Below are positions 11,848-23,700 of a stretch of 32,502 bases of DNA, one piece after another. The stretch lies in IMG/VR virus record IMGVR_UViG_3300030104_002091, positions 1-32,502 of that record. One strand, given 5' to 3'. The translations under genes were made by a program, and so were the position numbers. Below the pieces are notes generated by a model. That model saw nothing but the letters and a program-made list of their open reading frames with translations. It did no database searches and was not told the origin of the DNA. How positions within the stretch are numbered: position 1 is the first letter of the stretch; each line of letters starts with the position of its first letter. Origin of the DNA: a virus.

Positions 11848-13622
11848 TAGAGGTAGTTGAAGGTGGTGTACAGAAAAGAAATAAAATTTGTACATACACT
11901 GAATACTTAACAAAACAAAAAGCAAACGCTTTTAAGAAAGAGATGTATAGATCTTACTATTTGTTTGACAATACATTTCGTGATCACTTACTAAAACATA
12001 AAACAGTTAAAGGTTATAATGGATTAGTCTATCCAGATAAATTTATTATAGACCTTGACAAAGGAGATATTGATGGAGAAAACATGCAAAGCTATTTACA
12101 ACATACTTGTAATGAGTTGTTTGATTTTGGCATTGACAGTAGCCATATCAATATCTGGTTTAGTGGTAGCGGTTATCATATTGAGTTACTTAACGTATTT
12201 GGTTTTCAACCGAATAAAAAGTTACATGATAAAGTAAAAGCTACATTCAATAAACACTTTAGTTTTGGTGATAATATTTACGATAAGACAAGGATCATTA
12301 GATCCAACTGGTCGTTAAATAAAAAGACTAAACTGTATAAAGTTTGGATACCATTAGAAGATATATGGAACTTATCTTATGATGAAGTATGTTTATATGC
12401 ATCATCTAAAGAAGAGTATACAAAATATACAAAATCTAAACCAAACTTTTATGCAACATTTAATGATGAGAGTGCTTTTGTAGAACCTTATCTACAAACG
12501 TCAATAATATCAAGTGTAAACAAGAACATAGAATTAACACCAATGAGAAGCGGTGAAACTAATTCTGTTGTTACTTGTGTGCAGCATATATTTAATGAAG
12601 GACCTACTCAAGGTTCACGAAATAAAAATATGATGCGTATGGTAAGCTCTTGGAAAAGAGCTGGAATACCATTTATTGTTGCATTAAACGGAATAGCTAA
12701 GTGGTCTCAAGGAGAGTTAGATATATCTGAAATAGAACGCACTGTTAATAACGTATATGATAATCAATATATATATGGTTGTGATGATGCAATACTTATG
12801 GAGTATTGTGATCCAAAGTGTATTCATTTCAAACGTAAAGATTATGTATTAGATATTAGAGATGTTGATTCACTAGAAGATACATTCAAACAATACATAA
12901 CTAATGATCTAACCTCAAGGAGTATTAATATACAAGACATATTCGATGGTGCTCCTGATTACGTATTCAAACCAGGTGAGCTAGTAATATTTAGTGGTGA
13001 TACTGGTATGGGTAAGACTGCATTCGTTCAAAATATAGTAGCAAAAGCTAAGAAAGATACTTTATTCTTATCATTAGAGATGAATGAAATATTGATATGG
13101 AGAAGATTTGGACAGATCGCTGAAGAGAAAACAAGTGATTGGGTTATTAATCAATACAAAAATGATCCAGAGTTTTCTTTGAAAGATAAGTTAGATCATC
13201 TAAACATAATGGTGATTGCTCCTGAAATTGAAGCAGTAAAGAAAGTTGTAGCACAATATGAACCTAATGTATTAGTAGTTGATACTACTGATGAGATGCA
13301 AGTAGATAGGTTTGATGGTGATATACAAAAACAAAATGTTATTATAGATGCACTCAAACAGATTGCACAACGTAATAACACTTTGATATTTGCAATACAT
13401 CATTTGAACAAAGCTAGTGCTTCTCAAGGTACTATAGGATTACATTCCTTAAAAGGTTCATCTAATGTGGTACAAAAAGCAGATAAGGTAATTGTGATTA
13501 AAGGTAATCGTAATGAAGTATATCGTACTGTTATGTCTGAGAAATCTAGAGATGATGGTAGGTTAGAGTTTGTTACTGAATTTAATCCAAGCACTATGAC
13601 ATTTAAACGTATAGAAATATAA
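11832..13622 (+). CDS. Fused primase (AEP-type) and replicative helicase
   Basis: This bifunctional protein would lay down primers and unwind DNA at the fork. The gene encodes 596 aa. In the primase half, FIIDLDKGD holds Asp74 and Asp76, GSGYHIEL holds His116, and DKTRIIRSNWS holds Asp151 and Arg154; this is the motif order of archaeo-eukaryotic primases. A linker follows, with a Cys pair near 325-330. The helicase half has Walker A GDTGMGKT at 389-396, then FLSLEMNE, a Walker B-like VLVVDTTDEM, and AIHHLNK, the order of DnaB/RecA-type helicases such as T7 gp4. It lacks the zinc-ribbon TOPRIM primase of T7 and has an AEP primase instead. It is the largest plus-strand replication gene. Confidence 0.88.
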   Translation: MENRIIEVVEGGVQKRNKICTYTEYLTKQKANAFKKEMYRSYYLFDNTFRDHLLKHKTVKGYNGLVYPDKFIIDLDKGDIDGENMQSYLQHTCNELFDFGIDSSHINIWFSGSGYHIELLNVFGFQPNKKLHDKVKATFNKHFSFGDNIYDKTRIIRSNWSLNKKTKLYKVWIPLEDIWNLSYDEVCLYASSKEEYTKYTKSKPNFYATFNDESAFVEPYLQTSIISSVNKNIELTPMRSGETNSVVTCVQHIFNEGPTQGSRNKNMMRMVSSWKRAGIPFIVALNGIAKWSQGELDISEIERTVNNVYDNQYIYGCDDAILMEYCDPKCIHFKRKDYVLDIRDVDSLEDTFKQYITNDLTSRSINIQDIFDGAPDYVFKPGELVIFSGDTGMGKTAFVQNIVAKAKKDTLFLSLEMNEILIWRRFGQIAEEKTSDWVINQYKNDPEFSLKDKLDHLNIMVIAPEIEAVKKVVAQYEPNVLVVDTTDEMQVDRFDGDIQKQNVIIDALKQIAQRNNTLIFAIHHLNKASASQGTIGLHSLKGSSNVVQKADKVIVIKGNRNEVYRTVMSEKSRDDGRLEFVTEFNPSTMTFKRIEI

Positions 13623-13633
13623 AGGAAAACAAT

Positions 13634-13849
13634 ATGGAATATATATTCAAATACTCAAGTACAAATGAGTTGAACATAAAAGTTCACGATTTAAGATTTT
13701 TCAAGTTCTTCCGAATTGGAATGATGTTGAACAATAATCATGGACGTAGTATATCTTTATACCTAGGAGTTGGTGTTAAGCATCAATTAATCTTAGGTAT
13801 GCACAGATGGAATACAAAGTTAGACTTTGGACAACACTATGACGCATAG
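13634..13849 (+). CDS. Small hypothetical protein
   Basis: The gene encodes 71 residues. A strand-rich, aromatic product starts MEYIFKYSSTNELNIKVHDL and has His-rich turns near the end. AAAGGAAAA before the ATG is a good binding site. The end overlaps the resolvase-like gene by 11 bases. No domain is recognised. Confidence 0.6.
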   Translation: MEYIFKYSSTNELNIKVHDLRFFKFFRIGMMLNNNHGRSISLYLGVGVKHQLILGMHRWNTKLDFGQHYDA

Positions 13850-14174
13850 AAATAAAGTCCGTGGTAATAACCTTGAACGTGAAGTTGTAAACGCAGCTAA
13901 AGATGCTGGGCTCTCTGCAAAGAGGGCCTATGCCTCTGACGGTAGATCACTTGGTAAATCAGAAGTTGTAGATGTAATGGTAGAAGACTACTGTATACAG
14001 GCAAAACGTAGAAAAAGAATAGCTGAGTGGTTATATCCAGAGAATCATGGAGATGATGTAGATATAGTTGTAACTAGAATGGACAGAAAAGAAGCGTTAG
14101 CAGTAATACCATTGAAAGAATGGTTAAGATTAATTAAAATAGAAAGGGATAATAATGATGATCGAAATGAATAA
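13839..14174 (+). CDS. Holliday-junction-resolvase-like nuclease
   Basis: The gene encodes 111 aa from the ATG at 13839; a TTG at 13827 in the same frame is an alternative. The pattern fits a PDDEXK-fold resolvase of the archaeal Hjc type: NNLEREVVNAAKDAG (N-terminal helix with Glu), AYASDGRSLGKSEVVDV (Ser/Gly loop and Asp), then CIQAKRRK as the Q-x-K that replaces the usual E-x-K. The end is helical (DRKEALAVIPLKEWLRL). Such enzymes resolve branched DNA before packaging. The ribosome binding site is weak. The replacement of Glu by Gln is seen in some phage members. Confidence 0.72.
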   Translation: MTHRNKVRGNNLEREVVNAAKDAGLSAKRAYASDGRSLGKSEVVDVMVEDYCIQAKRRKRIAEWLYPENHGDDVDIVVTRMDRKEALAVIPLKEWLRLIKIERDNNDDRNE

Positions 14175-14334
14175 AGATGAAGCTACCATAATAATTAAGT
14201 TAGCTCAAAAAATTATAACAGCTCTTGAACAGGAACTAAAACAAAAACAAAACGAACAGATCAGGAAGTCAGAAGATGATAACGATTTAACAGACTTTCG
14301 TGGTTATGAGAAATGCGAGGAATGCAATGACTAA
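14155..14334 (+). CDS. Tiny hypothetical protein with a Cys pair
   Basis: The gene encodes 59 codons, starting with Met-Met-Ile-Glu-Met-Asn. A helical, Lys/Gln/Glu-rich region is followed by an end reading GYEKCEECND, with Cys-x2-Cys. The start overlaps the resolvase-like gene by 20 bases with AAAGGG upstream, and the end overlaps the next gene as ATGACTAA. The function is not recognised. A partial zinc knuckle is possible, but the second Cys pair is missing. Confidence 0.5.
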   Translation: MMIEMNKDEATIIIKLAQKIITALEQELKQKQNEQIRKSEDDNDLTDFRGYEKCEECND

Positions 14335-14497
14335 AACAACTATACATGTAGATTCAGAATTAGTATTGGTATTTTATAATCCAGCTGAAGTATTACTTAT
14401 GAAAGCAGCTTTAGTTAATTATAAGAAAGCACCGTTTGTATCTAAACAAGAGATGATTATACTAGAAGAATTACTAGATCGTGTAAACGAACTGTAA
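14327..14497 (+). CDS. Small hypothetical protein, last plus-strand gene
   Basis: The gene encodes 56 aa from the ATG at 14327, preferred because GCGAGG lies six bases upstream and the start overlaps the preceding stop. A strand-like N-terminus (TTIHVDSELVLVFYN) is followed by two helices ending LEELLDRVNEL. No domain is recognised. It ends the plus-strand group; a hairpin terminator follows. Confidence 0.58.
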   Translation: MTKTTIHVDSELVLVFYNPAEVLLMKAALVNYKKAPFVSKQEMIILEELLDRVNEL

Positions 14498-14520
14498 TAA
14501 CATATACTCCTATGTGTGAA

Positions 14521-14556
14521 GATGGAGGCGGTTTTAACTCACTTATCGTCTCCATC
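14521..14556 (+). terminator. Candidate terminator of the plus-strand genes
   Basis: GATGGAGGCG (14521-14530) pairs with CGTCTCCATC (14547-14556) with one G-U pair and a 16-base loop. AAAACTTTTCCC follows. This is a weak U-run but the right position, 23 bases after the last plus-strand stop. Confidence 0.6.
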
Positions 14557-14581
14557 AAAACTTTTCCCCTCTTATAATACG

Positions 14582-14630
14582 GCTTAAAAGGAGTCGTGCA
14601 GGTATTAAACCCTGTCTTACCTTTATAAGC
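14582..14630. other. Second hairpin in the convergent intergenic region
   Basis: GCTTAAAAGG (14582-14591) pairs with CCTTTATAAGC (14620-14630) with one bulged base, and CAGG/CCTG forms an inner stem. The whole gap 14498-14709 holds no gene. It also contains a homopolymer tract of A8-G6-A6 near 14664-14683. It separates the converging plus- and minus-strand transcripts. Confidence 0.45.
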
Positions 14631-14709
14631 AAATAATAAATTGGTTGGCAAACTAATAATAGTAAAAAAAAGGGGGGAAAAAATATTAGCCACCGATAGA
14701 AAAAAAAGA

Positions 14710-17700
14710 TTAATCTTCTGGAATAGTATCAAGCTCTTCTTCTATAGCAGCTTGCTCTTCCATTTGATCACGTCTAATTGAATGTAATCTTCTCAATGGT
14801 AATCCAGTCATAAAATCTACAGCCATAGCTGGACTATCGTAGGTCTTTTTTACGTCTCTGAACAGTCTACCAAAAGGAAAATATGTAGCAACTTGATATT
14901 TATAAAAGTTTTCCATATCACCATTTAATATAGCAGTGATAGGAGATAATACAAACCTAGCAATAGGAGGTGTTACGATCTGTAATGGTGCTAAGTATTG
15001 AGAAGGATATGAACTGAAGAATGCACGTTCTCTTTCTTTCTCATCACCAAACAATAATGCAGATGTATCTTGCAACCAGTTCATAGGCGGTGATAATGCA
15101 TACTCAAATATACTAGCAATAAATATATTACCAAGAGCTAATGCCATTAGATCTAAAGTAAATTGTCTTTCAAATCTTTTTTGAGATAATGTATCTCTCT
15201 TCCAACCTTCAAGCTTTGCATCTTTAACTATTTGTATACGTCTACCGATACTATTCCATGCATATGGTTGGAATCTAGTTAATACACGACCTAAAGATGT
15301 ATTAGCAAAGTTAGGCCTGAATGTAGCCTGATACATAAACTGTGATGTCTTAACACCTTTCATGGCAAAATCTGTAGCTACTGGACTATTAAATGGTATT
15401 CCATCAAATATTTCTTTACCTAAAATAGTTCTCATGTTTATATAGTTAGCCAAAAATGCAGTACCACGTAATCTACGTTCTGACCATTTCATTGGTAAAG
15501 CACCAGCTTCAACAATAGGTATCTCTACTTTTAGATATTCTGCTGTTTCTCTTAAAGTTCTTTTAGATTCAATATCATGTAATTCTTTAGAAGTTATTCT
15601 ACCTTCTTTATAAGACTTGTTCATACGTGATATAAACTCAACCCAAAACTTTTTAACACCCTGTCTACCAAAGTTTTTATCAAGAGAAACAAGATCTAAG
15701 AACATCTGATCATACACACCAATAGTTTCCATCCATTCATAGATTCTTTTCATACTATTTATTTGTACTTTTTGAACTTTACCATCTGGTCCAACTACAG
15801 AAAACTCTGCTTTACCTCCACCAAATAAATTTTGTATCATCCATTCAGAATCATTTGCTCTTCTAAATGCTTGCCAACCTGTATCAGATATGGTATTAAC
15901 AGTACCACCATATAAGTTAGTAATAGCTGTTTTAGGGTGTGATAATAGAGACAATAACTCAAACTTACCTTCTAAGTCACTCAACTGTCTTACACGTTGC
16001 ATAATAGCAAACTGTCTATCTTTAGCATTAGTAGGTAGTGGACCAAATAACTTACCACCAAAAGCTTTATCTATTTTATTAAAGAATCTTACTGCTACTT
16101 CATCACTTGTTAGATGATATAATGATCCATACTTACCAGTAGAGTTAACTCTTTCTACTAACTTATTAGCTCTTGAAAGTCTCAATGTTTTAATTTCTGC
16201 TTTAGTTTTTGCAACATCTCTGTTGTTTCTTTTAAATATTAACATTTGTTCATGTGGCATTACATCAATAGCTGCATCAAAATCTTTAATTAAATCTTTT
16301 TTATATCTACCAGTACCTTCTTTAGGCCCAGTCAAGCCATCTTTTATATACTGTCTTAAGAACTCTTGATCTTTCTTTTGTATACCATGTAAGTTCAATG
16401 CACGATATGTACTTAAACCCATCATATTTGTAAAAGAATCTCTCATATAGTTTGACCAATCAGCTGCCCAATCTTGACCTTTATGTACTTTGTCAAAATT
16501 TCTTAACAATATTTCAGATCTTAATCCAGCAAGATTTGTAAACCACATTTTAAATAATCCACTAGTATAAAAACGTACAGCATCTATATCTTTTTGATAG
16601 AATGGCATAAATATTTCACCTCTATTCTTAGTCATACTTGCTGCATAGTCACCAATAAATCCATCTAAATTAGGTCTTTCCATCATATCAGATATTTGTC
16701 TTTCTGCAGCTGCTTGTCCATTAGTAAGAGAAACACCTATCATTCTTTCAAAACCTGCTCTTAAATCTTTTTTATATGTTAAAGCTGCATCCATATGACT
16801 TACACCATCTATGTCCATCTTTGCTTGTAGATAAGTTGGTAGTAATTTTTTATTTTGTAATGCTAATTGAAATTTACTTTCAACATTACCTTCAATCCAT
16901 TCTGCAAGTTTGTCTTTATTAGCTTGGTATCTTCCATGTCCAAGTCTAGGGAAATAACCTTCTGCAATATCACCAACATAATATTTAGTATACTCACCCT
17001 TAGTTTTTGCTAACTCTTTTAATACAGTTTGCTTTACAATAAAAGCTTCTGATCCTTTTTGAGATACTTTACCTTTAGGATTACTAACATCAATACCCCT
17101 TGGTTGTAACATAAATTGTACTCTATCTCTTAATTCCATATGGTATTTAATAAATCTATAATCATTTACACTCATTAAATATTTACCAATATATTCTCTA
17201 TCAGTAACGTTTCTATTCATCATATCTTTATATAACAATGACACCCTTTTTTCGTTTATAATGCCTGTTTCTAGCAAGAAAGTTTGTTCAAGGTTACGTG
17301 AGTCTATATCTTTTGTTATAGAGTCTTTAAACACGCCTTTTACAACGAATGCACCATCTTTATTAGTACCATATGACAAACCTTTAACTTTCTGTAAGTC
17401 TACTAATGTTTTAGATAGTTGTTGTACGTTTGTATCTATGTATGTATTCTTAATACTTCTTAATAACTTAGATGTGTCAGATGCAATTCTGTCTACAAAC
17501 TGTTGTGGTTTTATAGGTGTTAAAGTACCATCTATATTACCCTGAGGTATATTAAATACAATTCCTTTATCTTCTAATTTTTTTATTGATGATTGAGTAT
17601 CTAAATAAGAATCTACAATATAAGTTCTTTCCCCCTCACCACCAACTTGCGTAGGAAACCTTGGTTTACCATCAGGTCCTGGATTGTATTCTATTTTATT

Positions 17701-20700
17701 TACAGCAGCTTGAAACAATAAGTCTCTATATTCTGCCATTGTTTTATCGGTAGTGTTAAAATAATAATATACACCATCAACTTTATCTTGTTGAAGTTTA
17801 TAAATAATTTTTTGGTATGTGTCAAATTTATCAATAGCTACTCTACCTGCTTCAAGAGTAGTAACAGGTACAGATATTCTCTTCTTAGATATTTCACCAT
17901 TCTTATCTAGCGTAGGTCTAGCATTAGTTTCTATTTCCATTCTATCTAAATTAAATAAATATTTAGCAGCTTGTCCGTATCCTAATGTTTGATCTATAGC
18001 ACTAGGTTTTCTAATTGCTTCTCTTTGTTTTTGAAATGCAGTTTTATTACTTAATAACATTTCTAAAGATTTATTAAACATAATAAGATCTTCGGTAGTC
18101 ATAGTCTCAAGTCTTCTTTGAACACCAGTTTGATTGTATGTTAATTCCATAAACATCTCTTCCAATCTCATTATAGTATCTGGATTTTGATACAAAGTTT
18201 CTCTAAGTTTTTTAATTTCTTTGCTAGCTCTATCTGTTAAAATAGCATTCTTATCAGACTCTACTCTAAATAAATATTCAAATTGAGGTATGAGTTCTCC
18301 TATATATCCATCTAAATTTTCTTGTTTAGTTTTTAATGTAGGAGCATCTTCTATAACTGTGTCAACTACTTTATCTTTATTACCAAAGAAATTAAACTTA
18401 ACTCTACCTTCTACTATTTCAAAGTTATTCTGATAAACTGTATTGTCAGATAAAGATCTATCAAATGCTTCAATACTAAATGTTGTTTTAAACTGCTCTT
18501 CAAATTTAATTGCATCATTATCCATAGTTTTTTCAGCTAGCTTTTCCCCAACTCTTTGTCCATTAGACTCCAACATTTTACGCATGTCAGCAAAAAAACT
18601 TTGTCTACCTTTATCACTAATACTTAGATAACTAGATATATTATCTACAACAGGTCTATACTTTGTTAGTGCTAAATTTTTAAAATATAAAGCTCTTGAA
18701 TAGTCTTCATTGTTTAATCTATCACCTTTTTTTATAAACTTACTAATTTTAGAATTTTCTTTTTCAATATCCAACAATGCAAGTTTTTGTATATCTGTAG
18801 TTGGTCCTTTTAAAGGGCTTGATTGTAACCATGTTTCTATAATAGGTTCTATATCTTTATAAATAGTAGGATATTTCTTTTTAAAATTTAATTTTATTCT
18901 TCTAATTAAAGTATTAACATCATTTCCAGACAACTCTAAATGTTTTTTACCAGGAAAACTTAAGTTATTACCTCTATCAAATAAAGACTTTATCATAAAT
19001 GTTTGATCTATAATATCTTTTACAATCATTTCAGCAGTTTCAGATCCATACTCATTAGGTTTTTTCTGTTGTATATCTCTAATAAACTGTTCTGACATTT
19101 TTAAACTTCTAAATATACCTTGATATTCAAAAACTTTTTGATGTAACAATCCTGGTTCATTAATAATTAAATTCAATGTATCTTTTGCTTCTAACTGAGA
19201 GTTGTAATTATCAGTTAATCCAAACCTTTGCAACAACGGATGATCAACTACAAGCTCTCTATATCTTAACACCAATGCTTTAGCTACATCATTAGAAGCA
19301 AAATCTTTAAAGTTTTTAGCATAAAATTTAAAAGGATTAATAACAAAATTAGGATAATCAACTAATGACTTTGCCATATGGTAGTAAAATCTATTTTGTC
19401 CTTTAAAAGTTTCTAAATATTTTTCTCCAATAGTAGTAGATATTGTTGGATCTGTTACATTTCTATTCCTATATCCAACAGAATGTATATCTTTAAATGT
19501 TTTTAATTCTGCAATTCTGTTAAAAGCATACTCATATTCATTGCTGTATCTATCAAATATATCACTTGTTTTTACTTGTTTTTCTAATCCTTTTTCAATT
19601 ACCATTTCAGGTTTACCTGTAATTTCAAAATGTTTACTCCAAAAAGTATCTAATATCTTATCATAGGTTGCTACCTTTGTAAAGTTTGCAGAGTCTGCCA
19701 TTAAATTAATACCTCTATATGTATCTAACTGCAACTCTTTTACAGAAGTTTTTAATTTTAATCCAATAGGAAACATTATACCGTCAATAAATGTAGTTAA
19801 TTTCATCTCTGGTAATCCCATAGCAGTATCCTGTTGGATAATATCAGCTATCATTTGCATACGATTAAATCCAGATACTACAAACTCAATATTCTTTTTA
19901 CCAATACGTGCATTTCTTGCTACATCAATTCTTAAATTGCTATTCATTAAATCTTCTAATGCTCTAGTACCATTTACTCCACCTTCAGATACTTTAATAT
20001 CTGGATATTGTTCAATTAGACTTTGCCATTCTTTACCCTGAGGAGTTTCAAAAGATAGTGCATCTTCATTATTTTTACCTGCTAATTCATTTTCATATTT
20101 TTTAAATACAGTCTTAAATGATTCAGGCATATTCTGATACATAAATACACTGTCAGCATCTTTATCTGCACCACCTAAATAATAATCTGTTTTAGAAGTG
20201 GTGACTACATTCATACCTCTTCTACCTGTGAATCCAACTACTTCTACAACACGTACACCACCATTACCACTATTAGGATTACGCATAATTAAAAATGTAA
20301 GACCTTCTCTTAGTTGATTTATTTCTGTACCAAACTGCTGTATATCATTCTTTATAATACTTAATCTATCAACAGCCTCTCCCAACTTCATTGGTTTTCC
20401 TGCTACAACTATAGGCATATCTCTAAAAGTTTCTCCTAATCTTATTTGATTATCTAACAATCCAGTAGCAGTTTCTGGATCAGCAGGTCCTAATTTACCT
20501 TCTACGCCATTTTTAACTCTAGGTTTTACTACTCTTCTATGACGATACTCTGTTAAACTTCTGTTAATAAAAGATAAATAAGGAGGAAATATAACTGAAC
20601 CCATATCATATCCAGTTTTAAACAAAGCATCTGGCACATCATATTTAACAAGTTGTTGTAAAGAAACATCTATTAAATCAGTAGCTTCCTGTATATTTTG

Positions 20701-23700
20701 ATGATAATCTTCACGACCTCTTTCTAATATTTTTCTTAATAGTTTTAATCCAAAAGGAGTTTTTATTTGTCCAGATTCTAACACTCTGTTTATTGAACCT
20801 AATGATATTGTATCTATATCATATTTATGAGTTAAGTCTTGTTTCGTAAAAGCTTGTTCAAAGTTTTTAGTTAAAGCAGGATCACCTATAATAGAAGATT
20901 CAATCATTCTATCGTAATCAGCTATAAAATTATCATAATCTTTACCTATCTGATCTTTATTTAACTTATCAAACATTTGTTTAGCAACTAATAAACCATG
21001 ATAAAGTTTATTAGGATTTTCATAAACACCATAGTTCAAATATAATTCTTCTGGTTTTATACCAAATGATTCTATGTTATCTTTAATAGAGTATTCTTTG
21101 GTATTATTATTCCAGTCTAATTTATGTTTCTTAATACCTAATGATGTTTTTGTTGCAGATTCAGCAGTAATAATATCAATCTTATTATCTACCATAAACT
21201 TATCCATAGCAGTAGTAGCTCTAAATGTACCAGTTTTAAATAATATAGTACCAGTTCCTTCTCTTGGAGCCTTAAAACCTACAAGCTTTAAAAAACCACT
21301 ATCTGGATCTCTGTAATTAGCTTTAGAAATAGCATCAAATACATCTTTTCTTACATAAACTACAGCATCTATAGCACTCTTAGAAGGTACTCCATCTACT
21401 TTAAATGTAGAAGGTATATCTTCTATCTGTACAACTCTCCACTCTCCGTTATCATCTAGTTTACCTTTATAATCTACGGACTCTAACTTTACTTCTTGAC
21501 CTTGAGCCAAGCTATTATACTTATTAAATTTTTGTACAGTCTCAAATAAAGGATTATCTCTAAACTTTTTTAATCCTTCGTTTAATTTCGTGTAAGTTAT
21601 TGGTTCATTAGCTTTTATATAACCAGCATCTAATAAAGAATAATAAATATTACTTGCATAATCTTCTGCTTGTATATCTGTTAGTTTATCCTGTGTAAAT
21701 AATTTATTATCTTTTAATAATTGTTTTTGTAAAGTAGTAGTAATTTCTGTGTCTGTAAATGGACGTTTGTGTAGTATAATTTCTCCAGTATCTTTAGCAC
21801 CACCATATATATAAAAACCTTGTTCTCTAGCAGAAAGGTTTAAATCGTTTAACATAGAATCTTTTAAATAATATTCAAACTTTTCATATAATACTTTTTT
21901 ATTCTTACCAGAACCTACTGTAATATCATTGTCAGAAAAATCTAAAATTTTCTTTCTACCAAATATAGGTACTTCTACTAATCCTTCTCCATCTTTTACC
22001 ATTAAACCAAACTTATGAAGTTTCTCTTGTATATAAGCTTGTCTAACAATAACACGTACTCTAGTACCACCTGCTATGTGTTCATTATATTTACTCTTTT
22101 GTCTTGGAGCACCAACTGGTTTATCTCCTATATCCTTCATAGGTTGTCTAGTAACAACTGGCTGACCACTACTAAAGTCTATCTCATAATCTTCTCTTAC
22201 TTGTACATTCTTTTTAAGTTTTAAATATGAACCTAATAATGATTCATTTACATTCTTAAAAAATTTCTTTCCATCTCCTATTTGTTGAGGATACTTTACT
22301 TTTAAAGCCTCTTTAAATTTAGGTAAACTATACTCACTTTCAACAGCAAGTCTTCCTAAGTCAACTAACAACTGATCTTGTCCTGTAGATATATTTTCTT
22401 TTCTAAGTTTTTCTACTAATGTTTTTATCTGTGGATTATTAATAGCTGGTTCATTTAAATCTTTTGCAGTAAGATTTACTAAATCAGCTAAATCCATTCC
22501 TAAGTTTTCTTTTATCTCTCTCTTAAATGCTTCCAACCCACTCTTATCTTTATCACTTAATACTGCTATATTTTCAACACTTTGCATAGCTTCTGCTATT
22601 TTAGTTTGTTCTACCTCAGTTTTAATTTGTTCCCATTGTTCACGAGTAGGTCTTGTAATACCTTTCTCGTCTAAGATAGCTTTAACTTCTGGTATTACAA
22701 CTTTAGTTATAGAAACATCTCTTTCAAATACTTGTTGTTGTATTAATGGTATTCTACTTTTTACATAGTCTCTATCAAATTTAGGTAATGATAAGAACTC
22801 TGGATCAGCTTCAAGTTCTCTTGTTAAAGTTTGTTCTGTTTTTTCTAATGAACGGAAACGTTCTGAATTTTTATTTAAATATTTAATTCTTTGTATAAAC
22901 CCTGCATCTCTAGCAGTAGCACCAAAGAAAGCTCCTAATAAATACTCATACACCTGTTCTGGTACAGGTAAATTTTGTGCAGTAGCCATACCACCTTGCA
23001 ATCCAGAACCAATAGCACCTTTAATAGCCATATTAATTCCTTCTAGTGTTCTGTCTTCTGCTGCTAACTCATCAGCTTTTCTACGAATAATCTTTTCACC
23101 AAGTTTTCTAGTCTTAGGATTAGCATATATACGTGCTACGTTTACATAATTACCAATAGTTCCAAACATACCACCTGCTATAGCACCATGTATAGCTGCA
23201 TCTGCTGCACCTTTAGCACCATCAGTCCAACTACTTACACCCATAGCTATACCTAAGTGTGCAGCTTGCTCTCCTATATCTCTAAACCTAGGACTTTTTA
23301 ATATACCCTTAGCAAGAAACCCGTCTTTTAATATACCAGCTTCTCCGAATGATCCCTTAGCCTGCTCTATAACTTTATCAGCTACCTTCATTGGTATTGA
23401 TTGTAAAGCAAAAGTATCTGTACCTATTTCTTTTCTAAATGCAGGAGGAGCTACATCACCAGCAGCACGTAAACCTTTCGTTACACCACCAGCTGCTTTT
23501 AAACTAGCACGTTTAGCTACAGCAACAGGTATATATTGACCCATAGATAGTGCACTAGCAATAACATCAGGAGCAAAACCAACAAGGTGTCCTACTTTAT
23601 TAGCTATGGATTCTATAGATGTATCAGGTTCGTCTGACCAGCCAAGCGTTGTAAAACCCTCAACTAGTCCAGATACAAATTGATTAGCAGTACTTATAAG

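Noticed and set aside
14582-14630. tRNA-like fold in the convergent intergenic region
   Set aside because: There is no T-arm TTCGA-type motif, no CCA-side acceptor stem of seven pairs and no anticodon loop with the usual spacing.
4567-14697. 14-bp sequence ATCGGTGGCTAATA at 4567-4580 with an inverted copy at 14684-14697
   Set aside because: A shared 14-mer in a 32-kb AT-rich window is within chance expectation, and nothing else marks the ends as a mobile unit or attachment site.
22015-22224. Plus-strand frames opposite the giant gene
   Set aside because: They are antisense to a long conserved-looking ORF, very Ser/Leu/Ile-rich as shadow frames are, and without ribosome binding sites.
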